A DNA stretch of 64,000 nt from the NCBI RefSeq assembly GCF_900106745.1, contig NZ_FNNV01000016.1, positions 1 through 64,000 of the forward strand, read 5' to 3'. Positions 43,371 to 50,349 of this stretch are shown here, piece after piece. Every line of letters starts with the position of its first letter. The stretch's first letter is position 1. Below the pieces are notes generated by a model. The model saw only the letters and a list, made by a program, of their open reading frames with translations, was not told the DNA's origin and made no database searches. This stretch comes from Paenibacillus sp. CF384. GTDB lineage: Bacteria > Bacillota > Bacilli > Paenibacillales > Paenibacillaceae. The position numbers and the translations under genes were made by a program.

Positions 43371-44039
43371 ATGAATACGAATGAACGTACAGAAATAAAA
43401 CGCTCTTCAAAAGCAGAAAATATTCTACAACAGATCAATAGTAAAACGATGCTAGGCGACTTGCGAAAAATCGCGAAGGACATTATTAAAGATCACGAAC
43501 TAGCTATGGAACTTTGGTCAACCGAAAAGTTGCTGCCCAGACTATTGGCAATCTTAATTATGGACAAAAAACTTCTTTCAGAAGATGTGCTAAATAAGCT
43601 TGATAAGGATATGCAGATTCATACATTTGATGAGCGGAATAACTTAATGGATTGGTTAATGGCGAATCAGCTCACCAAAGACAAGAAGAACATTGCATTG
43701 ATGGAGTTATGGGGAAATAGTCCTTCCGCTCTTCAAAGGCGAGCCTTCTGGTATTATCAAGGGCGATTGAGATGGACCGGACAAACACCGCCTGATAACA
43801 CCGAAGACTTACTACTTGCAATTGAAGCTACTATTGAGCAGGAAGAACCGGAAGTTCAATGGGCTATGAATTTCACCGCAGGCTGGATAGGCGTCTATGA
43901 TCAAAAGAACCGAGCACGTTGTATTGAACTGGGGGAGAAAACAGGTCTTTATAAAGATCAAATGGTAGCAAAGAACTGTACGCCTAATTATTTGCCGGCG
44001 TTCATTGCGATTGAAGTTAACAAACGAATGAATAAGTAG
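43371..44039 (+). CDS. DNA alkylation repair protein (AlkD/COG4912 type)
   Basis: A 222-residue all-helical HEAT-like protein. The segments AMELWSTEKLLPRLLAILIMDKK, MDWLMANQLTKDKKNIALMELWG, SALQRRAFWYYQGRLRWTG and EEPEVQWAMNFTAGWIGVYD follow the COG4912 family related to AlkD, a glycosylase that removes bulky alkylated bases without flipping them. Whether the catalytic residues of AlkD are conserved cannot be judged by eye. AAAGGAG lies 15 bases before the ATG at 43371; an in-frame TTG at 43356 touches that site. Terminator follows. Confidence 0.85.
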   Translation: MNTNERTEIKRSSKAENILQQINSKTMLGDLRKIAKDIIKDHELAMELWSTEKLLPRLLAILIMDKKLLSEDVLNKLDKDMQIHTFDERNNLMDWLMANQLTKDKKNIALMELWGNSPSALQRRAFWYYQGRLRWTGQTPPDNTEDLLLAIEATIEQEEPEVQWAMNFTAGWIGVYDQKNRARCIELGEKTGLYKDQMVAKNCTPNYLPAFIAIEVNKRMNK

Positions 44040-44064
44040 TTACCCCAGAAAGGTCATAGTAACG

Positions 44065-44111
44065 AAAAAATGCAGAGCGTGGCATGGTTAATGCGGCAGC
44101 TCTGCATTTTT
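44065..44111. terminator. Bidirectional terminator
   Basis: AAAAAATGCAGAGC and GCTCTGCATTTTT form a 13-bp stem with a 20-base loop, between convergent genes. Confidence 0.85.
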
Positions 44112-44165
44112 CTTGTATTTAAAGTGCTCTTGGAAGATATGTCCTCAGTCGCGGCGCGTGAACCA

Positions 44166-44564
44166 TTACACCGGATTAACCGCAAACAGCGAATGGATAT
44201 TGCCCTCGGGATCGGCGAAGAAGCAGGTCGTGTGTCCCCAAGACTTGATTGTCGGCTCGGAAATGGCCACGGCGCCTTGCGCGACGTATTGCTCGAGCAG
44301 CTCATACACGGCCTCGGGAGAATCGCACTCGAAATTGAGTTCGAAGGCTTGGCCTTGGCGATTGTCGAGGAAAGAGCGATGGTTATTCGTATTCTCGGCC
44401 ATTAAAGTCCTCGAGCAGAATGCAAGTCGAACGCCGTCATTCACCAGCTCCACGTAATGTTCCTCTTCAACGGACGCATGGAATCCGATCGCGTTCTTAT
44501 AGAAGCTTGCCAACGATGCGACATCATCGGCCAAAATCGTAATGCCCTCCAGCTTGATTCTCAT
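44166..44564 (-). CDS. VOC family protein (glyoxalase/bleomycin-resistance fold)
   Basis: A 132-residue protein with the paired beta-alpha-beta-beta-beta units of the VOC superfamily: IKLEGITILADDVASLASFYKNAIGF, then FELNFECDSPEAVYELLEQYVAQGAV and GHTTCFFADPEGNIHSLFAV. The metal-binding positions are partly present (Glu in FELNFE); specificity is unknown. The ATG at 44564 follows GGGGTTAG; 13 further upstream codons are probably untranslated. Divergent from the merR gene 145 bases away. Confidence 0.88.
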   Translation of the reverse strand: MRIKLEGITILADDVASLASFYKNAIGFHASVEEEHYVELVNDGVRLAFCSRTLMAENTNNHRSFLDNRQGQAFELNFECDSPEAVYELLEQYVAQGAVAISEPTIKSWGHTTCFFADPEGNIHSLFAVNPV

Positions 44565-44634
44565 AGCGCTAACCCCTTTTCGTATAATAGAAAATTGTAT
44601 CATAGGTCGATGTGAGATTTATTTTATTTTTCGC

Positions 44635-44665
44635 TTGCACCTTACGTAACGTCATGTATTATTCT
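44635..44665 (+). promoter_or_regulatory. MerR-type promoter with 19-bp spacer and dyad
   Basis: TTGCAC (44635-44640), a 19-bp spacer and TATTCT (44660-44665). The spacer is filled by the dyad ACCTTACGT / ACGTCATGT (44639-44647 and 44649-44657; 7 of 9 pairs). Over-long spacers with a central dyad are the mark of MerR-regulated promoters, and a merR gene follows at once. Confidence 0.7.
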
Positions 44666-44708
44666 AAATTTACCGGTAGCAAGTTAGCGCAAGGGGAGGG
44701 AGCGGATT

Positions 44709-45182
44709 ATGCAGAAGCATTGGAAGGTGGGGGATCTGGCCAAACTCACCGGACTGACGATACGCACCCTTCGGTTTTACGATCAGATCGGACTGTTTAC
44801 GCCCTCCGGACACTCCGATTCGGGGCATCGTTTGTACAACGAGGCCGACATTAGGCGGCTGCAACAGATCATGGCGCTTAAGGACTTAGGGTTATCGCTG
44901 GATGAAATTCAGTCGACGTTGCAAGGACATTCGTATACGCCATACGACATTGTCACCATTCAAATTGAACGCGTACGTCAAACGATTGAGTCGCAACGGA
45001 AGCTCCTATTCGAGCTCGAACGGGTGGCCGAGAAGATGAATAATCGGCAACCGCCTTCCGTTGACGCATTCGTCTCGCTTCTGGAGACGATGAAGGCAAG
45101 CCAGGAGAAATATATATTGGAGCGTCGAATGGATTTGGAGCACCGATTGGATCGGCTTGACGATTTTCTGAAAGAACCGTAG
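44709..45182 (+). CDS. MerR family transcriptional regulator
   Basis: A 157-residue regulator. The winged helix-turn-helix (5-72) reads KVGDLAKLTGLTIRTLRFYDQIGLFTPSGHSDSGHRLYNEADIRRLQQIMALKDLGLSLDEIQ, the TipAL-like form. A coiled-coil dimer helix follows, and the short C-terminus has no metal-binding Cys, so the effector is not a metal of the MerR/CueR type. GGGGAGGGAG precedes the ATG. The promoter upstream has the twisted-spacer layout and should be autoregulated; the AHSA1 gene 31 bases downstream is the likely co-regulated target. Confidence 0.94.
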   Translation: MQKHWKVGDLAKLTGLTIRTLRFYDQIGLFTPSGHSDSGHRLYNEADIRRLQQIMALKDLGLSLDEIQSTLQGHSYTPYDIVTIQIERVRQTIESQRKLLFELERVAEKMNNRQPPSVDAFVSLLETMKASQEKYILERRMDLEHRLDRLDDFLKEP

Positions 45183-45213
45183 GAGACATGACTTTATTAA
45201 GGGAGGACTTCTA

Positions 45214-46086
45214 ATGAAGCCAAGATTTACGACTCACTCGACGTTCAAAATTGAGCGCACTTACCGTGCCTCTATGGAAAGAGTGTACGCGGCATGGTCA
45301 AATCCAGATGCCAAAGCGCGGTGGTTCTCGCCAGCGGAGCAATTCGAATTTCGCGTTGGTGGACGCGAGTTTAGCCGGGGGGGTCCTCCGGGCGGCGCTG
45401 TCTACACGTTTGACGCTTTGTATCAGGAAATCGTACCCCATGAACGCATCGTTTACACATACAGCATGGATCAAGATGATGACCGAATATCCGTATCCGT
45501 ATCGACGATTGAATTTGTTCAGACTGAAGAAGGCGTTAAGCTGACATTTACGGAGCAAGGCGCGTTTTTCGACGGTTACGACAAGCCCGAACAACGCGAG
45601 CATGGAACGAATTATCTTCTGGATCTACTCGGCAAATCGCTTGGGGAAAGCAATGACGAGACACATGAGCTGGTGTCCAGGAGAAGGTTAGATGCTCCTC
45701 GCGAAACGGTCTACCGGGCATGGGCGGAACAGGATTTGCTGGCCAAATGGTGGGGACCAAACGGGTTTACGAATACGATGCACAAGTTCGACTGGCGTCC
45801 CGGAGGCGTCTGGGAATTTACGATGCATGGTCCTAACGGTGTGGATTATCCAAACCGTAACGTGTTTAGCGAAGTTGGGCCCGAGCGGATCGTGCTGCGA
45901 CACGATTCCAACCCGTATTTTATATTGACGGCTGATTTCGAAGAAAGCAACGGCGGGACGGAGATCGTGTTCCGTCAAGCTTTTGAATCCGCTGATGATT
46001 ACGCCAAGCTGAAGTCGATGTGCGAAGAGGCGAACGAACAGAATTTGGACAGACTTGGCGCTGTCTTAAAGGGTTTAACCGAATAA
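45214..46086 (+). CDS. Tandem SRPBCC (AHSA1-like) domain protein
   Basis: A 290-residue protein of two AHSA1-type lipid/ligand-binding domains in tandem (about 1-145 and 146-288). The first starts FKIERTYRASMERVYAAWSNPDAKARWFSP, the second HELVSRRRLDAPRETVYRAWAEQDLLAKWWGP; both end with the long helix that closes the pocket. Most relatives have one domain, so this is a duplication. GGGAGG precedes the ATG. Ligand unknown; operon position behind merR suggests a small-molecule or stress response. Confidence 0.92.
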   Translation: MKPRFTTHSTFKIERTYRASMERVYAAWSNPDAKARWFSPAEQFEFRVGGREFSRGGPPGGAVYTFDALYQEIVPHERIVYTYSMDQDDDRISVSVSTIEFVQTEEGVKLTFTEQGAFFDGYDKPEQREHGTNYLLDLLGKSLGESNDETHELVSRRRLDAPRETVYRAWAEQDLLAKWWGPNGFTNTMHKFDWRPGGVWEFTMHGPNGVDYPNRNVFSEVGPERIVLRHDSNPYFILTADFEESNGGTEIVFRQAFESADDYAKLKSMCEEANEQNLDRLGAVLKGLTE

Positions 46087-46101
46087 AGAAGCAAGATGTA
46101 C

Positions 46102-46138
46102 AACGGCTCTTTCGCTTATCGCGGGGGGCCGTTTTTTG
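46102..46138 (+). terminator. Intrinsic terminator of the merR operon
   Basis: AACGGC and GCCGTT close a hairpin with inner GCG-rich pairing, followed by six T. Confidence 0.75.
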
Positions 46139-46233
46139 TATAGACAACATTCCACTAAATGTATATATTATTGGTGCATATTTCGATTTGGAAACAAAAT
46201 TTACATATGGAAAATGAAAGCGAGACACTGACC

Positions 46234-47031
46234 ATGCGAAAAATAGCGATAACCGGAGGCAATGGATCGTTCGGACGGGAGCTCGTCGAAGGCGCGCTGC
46301 GGCGGGGATACGAAGTGGTCGTTCTCGACCGCGCCGACAACGGGGCGTTTCATGGACGGCCTGGCGTGAAGGTACGGTTTTTGGATCTGGGCGATTACGA
46401 CGCGGTGCTCGATGCGCTTGAAGGCTGCGATGCGGTCGTTCACATGGCGGCGATTCCGAACCCGAAGCTGCAGTCCGCCTCCGTCGTGTTCGGCAACAAC
46501 GCGACTACTACGTACAACGTGCTCGAAGCCGCAGCTGCGTGGGGCATTCGCAAAGCGGTGCTCGCTTCCAGCGAATCGGCGTACGGTTTTCCTTGGGCGG
46601 ATAAGCCGTTGTCACCCCTGTATGTGCCGGTAGACGAGGAGCATCCGCTGCTGGCGGAAGATTGCTACGGTTTGTCCAAGGCCGTCAACGAATTGACGGG
46701 CGAAGCTTTTCATCGAAGAACGGGCATGCAGGTCGTGAGTTTGCGCCTATCCTCACTTATAAGCGAAGAATATTACGCCTACTTCAAGTCTTGCCTAGAT
46801 AAGCCGGAAGAACTTCGCAGGGTGCTGTGGAGTTACGTGGACGCTCGCGACGCCGTGGAAGCATGCCTGCTCGCAGCGGAGCGCGATGGACTCGGCTGCG
46901 TCGCGCTGAACATTGCCGCTGACGATACGGCCGATCTACCCGCTGGACATAAGCGAAACGTGAAAACATCGCCAGGTGGCTTTACTAAGCCCCGGCGATG
47001 TTTTTTTGTGGAGTCGAAGTTTTCACGCTAA
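46234..47031 (+). CDS. NAD-dependent epimerase/dehydratase, altered C-terminus
   Basis: An extended short-chain-dehydrogenase-like sugar epimerase/dehydratase. The start MRKIAITGGNGSFGRELVEGAL holds the NAD-binding GGxGxxG; VVHMAAIPNP, ASSESAYGFP and the catalytic YGLSK near residue 150 follow. Family likeness ends at CVALNIAADDT (near residue 235). The last 30 or so codons are unlike the family, run through a terminator hairpin (46966-47007) and stop in the repeat array, so the natural C-terminus of some 40-60 residues is missing. Possibly an inactive remnant. Start is uncertain; in-frame ATGs at 46207 and 46159 also lack good ribosome sites. Confidence 0.7.
   Translation: MRKIAITGGNGSFGRELVEGALRRGYEVVVLDRADNGAFHGRPGVKVRFLDLGDYDAVLDALEGCDAVVHMAAIPNPKLQSASVVFGNNATTTYNVLEAAAAWGIRKAVLASSESAYGFPWADKPLSPLYVPVDEEHPLLAEDCYGLSKAVNELTGEAFHRRTGMQVVSLRLSSLISEEYYAYFKSCLDKPEELRRVLWSYVDARDAVEACLLAAERDGLGCVALNIAADDTADLPAGHKRNVKTSPGGFTKPRRCFFVESKFSR
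46966..47007 (+). terminator. Terminator inside the epimerase reading frame
   Basis: ACATCGCC and GGCGATGT form the outer stem, GGCTT/AAGCC the inner stem, followed by seven T. It lies before the stop codon of the reading frame, which indicates that the frame downstream is not natural. Confidence 0.85.
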
Positions 47032-47212
47032 CGAACCACACAGGTCTTATTTGGCGGGAAAAGGGCCATCAGAAATTGTAACGAACCTCTGGGGGCTTAT
47101 TTCGTCGAAAATGGCGGTTTGGAGCAGGATTGGGGCGATATAAGACCTGTACGGTTTGTTAGAATTTCAACTGGGGTCATTGGGGTGAAATAAGGCCTGC
47201 ACGGTTCGTTAG
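47028..47212. repeat. Array of four 25-bp repeats in facing pairs
   Basis: Copies at 47028-47052 and 47078-47102 (CTAACGAACC...TCTTATTT orientation) face copies at 47138-47162 and 47188-47212 (AAATAAGRCCTG...GTTYGTTAG orientation). Start-to-start distances are exactly 50, 60 and 50 bp. Likeness extends into the flanks: ATTGGGGYGAWATAAG precedes both right-hand copies. No ORF or RNA gene explains it. The layout equals that of the unrelated array at 12910-13099. Confidence 0.8.
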
Positions 47213-47314
47213 AATAAACAGTTTGCTATCCTTCGCAGCTTTGATGCCCGGTTCACCAATAGAATCGAACGGCAGTCGACATGGGAGCCCGATCGTCCCT
47301 CAACCAATATTTTG

Positions 47315-47369
47315 TTGCATTTTCATGCAACCCGTTTTATACTACATAACGATAATGATAATCATTATC
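47315..47369 (+). promoter_or_regulatory. Promoter with perfect Fur box, first iron-uptake operon
   Basis: TTGCAT (47315-47320), 17-bp spacer, TATACT (47338-47343). GATAATGATAATCATTATC at 47351-47369 matches the 19-bp Fur consensus at every position and covers the transcription start. Iron-loaded Fur would repress the operon. Confidence 0.9.
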
Positions 47370-47419
47370 AAACAACACATGCAGTACAAATACAACGCCT
47401 TACAGAAAAGAGTGAAGCT

Positions 47420-48505
47420 TTGCGAAAAGATGACCTAAACCTAAACAATCTCGGCATGGGCAAGCGTTATTATTTGTTTATTTTTCTACTAATCGCCCTG
47501 ATTATGTTATCTGTTGTGTTTTCTGTATCCATCGGACAAGTGAATATTCCCTTTGCCCAATCCAAGGAGATCGTGTTGCATGCATTGACCAATGGTGCGC
47601 TGGGATCACTCGATAAGGTTGACAATGAGTCCTTTGTAAACATCATTATGCAGGTCAGAATGCCCCGGGTGGTCTATGCCCTGTTGATCGGTATTGGACT
47701 TTCGCTATGCGGGACGGTCATGCAGGCCGTCGTACAAAATCCGCTCGCGGACCCGTACATACTGGGGATTTCTTCCGGCGCCTCGCTGGGTGCAACTTTT
47801 GCAATACTAGTGGGATTCGGAAGCGGAGCTTATTTGGTGCAGATGGGCGTTGCTTTCGGCGCTTTTGCCGGGGCAATGTTAACCTCCATCGCCGTCCTGC
47901 TGTTAGCAAGCATCGGGGGCAAGGCAACGTCTGTGAAACTTGTCTTATCCGGCGTTGTCATCGGCGCGTTATGCGGATCATTCTCCAGCTTGATCATTTA
48001 TTTTGCCAACAATGCGGAAGGCATCAAGTCGGTTACGTTCTGGTCGATGGGCAGCCTGGCCTCCTCAAGCTGGGATCGGGTTCCGATTATGGCCGTTGTC
48101 GTGGTGCTTGGAGCGGTGCTGTTCCTCTTCCAACATCGGATCTTGAATACTATGCTGCTGGGCGATGAATCCGCGGTTACGCTAGGCATTAATTTAAGCG
48201 CATACCGTAAATTTTACATGATCGTAGTTGCTCTTGTTACGGGAACCATGGTTGCTTACTCGGGCATGATTGGATTTGTCGGTTTGGTGATTCCGCATAT
48301 CACCAGAGGGATATTCGGCACCGATCATAAGCGATTGATGCTTGGGACGCTGCTGCTGGGAGGGCTGTTCATGATATGGGCGGACATTTTGTCCAGAACG
48401 ATCATCCACAACGTGGAGCTTCCGATCGGCATCATTACCTCGGTCATCGGATCTCCTTTGTTCATCTATATGATTGTCAAACGAGGCTATAATTTTGGGG
48501 GGTAG
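47420..48505 (+). CDS. Iron-siderophore ABC transporter permease (FecCD family)
   Basis: An inner-membrane permease of about 361 residues with ten hydrophobic segments. MPRVVYALLIGIGLSLCGTVMQAVVQNPLADPYILGISSGASLGA and the later GMIGFVGLVIPHITRGIFG (the coupling region for the ATPase) are signatures of the BtuC/FecCD family. Start is taken as TTG at 47420 after AAAGAGTGAAG; upstream in-frame codons lie before the Fur box and cannot be translated from this promoter. First gene of permease-ATPase-binding protein; only one permease gene, so it should act as a homodimer. Confidence 0.9.
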   Translation: MRKDDLNLNNLGMGKRYYLFIFLLIALIMLSVVFSVSIGQVNIPFAQSKEIVLHALTNGALGSLDKVDNESFVNIIMQVRMPRVVYALLIGIGLSLCGTVMQAVVQNPLADPYILGISSGASLGATFAILVGFGSGAYLVQMGVAFGAFAGAMLTSIAVLLLASIGGKATSVKLVLSGVVIGALCGSFSSLIIYFANNAEGIKSVTFWSMGSLASSSWDRVPIMAVVVVLGAVLFLFQHRILNTMLLGDESAVTLGINLSAYRKFYMIVVALVTGTMVAYSGMIGFVGLVIPHITRGIFGTDHKRLMLGTLLLGGLFMIWADILSRTIIHNVELPIGIITSVIGSPLFIYMIVKRGYNFGG

Positions 48506-48508
48506 GGA

Positions 48509-49270
48509 ATGGAACTAGTTGCCAAGGGAATGGAAGTGCGAATCGGCAAGAAGGAAATTGTAAAAGATGTTTCGGTCCAAGTGAAGAACAAACAGTTCGT
48601 AGGGCTGATTGGACCCAATGGCTGCGGGAAATCGACGTTGCTCAAAAGCATTTATAAAAGTCTGACTCCCCAGAAAGGAGTCGTGTTTCTGGATGACATC
48701 GATGTGCTGAAGAGCTCAGAGAAGAAGGTGTCGCAGAACTTAGGCGTTGTCGGTCAGTTTAACGATATCAGCTTTAATTTGTCCGTGCAGCAAATGGTGA
48801 TGCTCGGCAGGACGCCGCACAAAAAAATGCTGGAGTCCGATAATCGAGCGGATTTGGCCATTGTGGAAGAAGCGTTGGCCAGAACGAATTTGCTTGATTA
48901 TAAGCATCGCGGCTACTTGTCGTTGTCCGGCGGGGAGAAACAAAGGGTTATTCTGGCCAGAACCATCGCGCAGCAGCCGAAGTTTATGATCTTGGATGAG
49001 CCGACGAACCATCTGGATATCCGTTATCAAATTGAGATTCTGTCGATCGTCAAACAGTTGGACATTGGCGTCTTGGCCGCGCTTCATGATTTAGAGATGG
49101 CGGCCCAATATTGCGACTACGTGTACGCGATGAAAGACGGGGAAGTGTATGCTCACGGAACGCCGCAAGAAGTGTTGACTTCAACGACCATTGAAACGCT
49201 ATACCAAATAAAATGCCAAACATTCACGAATCCGGTCACGAACGGAATTGGATTTGCTTATGGCTTATAA
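48509..49270 (+). CDS. Iron-siderophore ABC transporter ATP-binding protein
   Basis: A 253-residue ATPase of the FecE/FhuC type. Walker A GPNGCGKST, signature LSGGEKQRV, Walker B FMILDEPTNHLD and the switch His in LAALHDLEMAA are all intact. It starts 3 bases after the permease stop with GGGGGGTAGGG as ribosome site, so expression is coupled. It powers uptake through the permease homodimer. Confidence 0.96.
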   Translation: MELVAKGMEVRIGKKEIVKDVSVQVKNKQFVGLIGPNGCGKSTLLKSIYKSLTPQKGVVFLDDIDVLKSSEKKVSQNLGVVGQFNDISFNLSVQQMVMLGRTPHKKMLESDNRADLAIVEEALARTNLLDYKHRGYLSLSGGEKQRVILARTIAQQPKFMILDEPTNHLDIRYQIEILSIVKQLDIGVLAALHDLEMAAQYCDYVYAMKDGEVYAHGTPQEVLTSTTIETLYQIKCQTFTNPVTNGIGFAYGL

Positions 49271-49280
49271 GGAGAACAAG

Positions 49281-50294
49281 ATGAAAAAGACGTTATTATT
49301 CAGTATTGCGCTTTCTGTAGCGCTGTCACTAACCGGTTGTGCAAGTTCGAATACCAACAATGCAGAACAAGCCGAGACGACGCAAGCGAAGTACCCGCTG
49401 ACGATTCAAAACTTTGCCAGAGCAAATGAAGGCGCGAGTTGGGAGAAGAAAGATCAAGTCTTCGATCAAGCGCCCGAAAGAATCATGGCTAATACGCGTC
49501 CGGCTGCAGAACTGTTGCTTCATCTGGGTTTGGGTGACAAGATCGTTGGGGTAGGGGCCAATTTCGGAGTGCCTGACCCATCGGTAGAGGCCGAATATAA
49601 GAAGCTGAACATCTTGAGCGATGAGTATGTCGGGAAAGAAGTCACCATGGGCACCAATCCGGATTTGGTGTTTGGACGGGGCGGTTTGTTCGAAAATGCG
49701 GACTGGGGAGTAGGAACGGTAGATACGCTCAATGGCTTGAAAATCAAAACGTACGTGCTGGAGTCGTCGATTACAAGCGGGACTTATGATTCGATTTATA
49801 AGGATATCGAGAACATCGGGAACATATTTGACGTTAAAGATAAAGCGGATGGTTTCATCAAAGAACTGAAAGATAAGCAAGCTGCGATCTTTGCCAAATT
49901 GGAAAACATTAAAGACCACAAAACGTTCGCCTACTTGCATACGAACGATCCGAAAGAGTTGTATGTGTATCCGGCAAGCGATGAATCCTTCTTCAATGAT
50001 GCTTTTAGCATGATTAAGCTGGACAATGTATTCGCGCAGGAAAAAGGAGACGTCAGCGTCGAAACGCTGATTGCTACAGATCCGGACATCTTAATCTTGC
50101 CGAAATGGGATGAGACGGATCTCAACAAGGTAAGAGATGAGATGTATGCCAATCCGAAATTATCGAGCATGAAAGCCATTAAGAACAAGCAAATTTATAT
50201 TGTGGATTATAACTATTTGTTCGGCTATAGCTACAATACGATTGATGGAATGGAGCAATTGGCCAAAGAGATCTACCCTGACTTGTTTAAATAG
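49281..50294 (+). CDS. Iron-siderophore ABC transporter substrate-binding lipoprotein
   Basis: A 337-residue lipoprotein: signal MKKTLLFSIALSVALSLTGC with Cys at residue 20. The mature protein is a FecB/BtuF-type class III binding protein: PERIMANTRPAAELLLHLGLGDKIVGVG, NPDLVFGRGGLF, a long backbone helix and a final IDGMEQLAKEIYPDLF. AAGGAG precedes the ATG at 49281, 10 bases after the ATPase gene. Ligand is probably a ferric siderophore or haem; it cannot be named. Confidence 0.95.
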   Translation: MKKTLLFSIALSVALSLTGCASSNTNNAEQAETTQAKYPLTIQNFARANEGASWEKKDQVFDQAPERIMANTRPAAELLLHLGLGDKIVGVGANFGVPDPSVEAEYKKLNILSDEYVGKEVTMGTNPDLVFGRGGLFENADWGVGTVDTLNGLKIKTYVLESSITSGTYDSIYKDIENIGNIFDVKDKADGFIKELKDKQAAIFAKLENIKDHKTFAYLHTNDPKELYVYPASDESFFNDAFSMIKLDNVFAQEKGDVSVETLIATDPDILILPKWDETDLNKVRDEMYANPKLSSMKAIKNKQIYIVDYNYLFGYSYNTIDGMEQLAKEIYPDLFK

Positions 50295-50311
50295 AACGGC
50301 GTGGCATAAAG

Positions 50312-50348
50312 AAACGGTTGAGCGGATTGTATCTGCTCAACCGTTTTT
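50312..50348. terminator. Terminator of the first iron-uptake operon
   Basis: AAACGGTTGAGC and GCTCAACCGTTT form a 12-bp stem with an 11-base loop and T run; the next gene converges and may use it too. Confidence 0.9.
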
Positions 50349-50349
50349 A

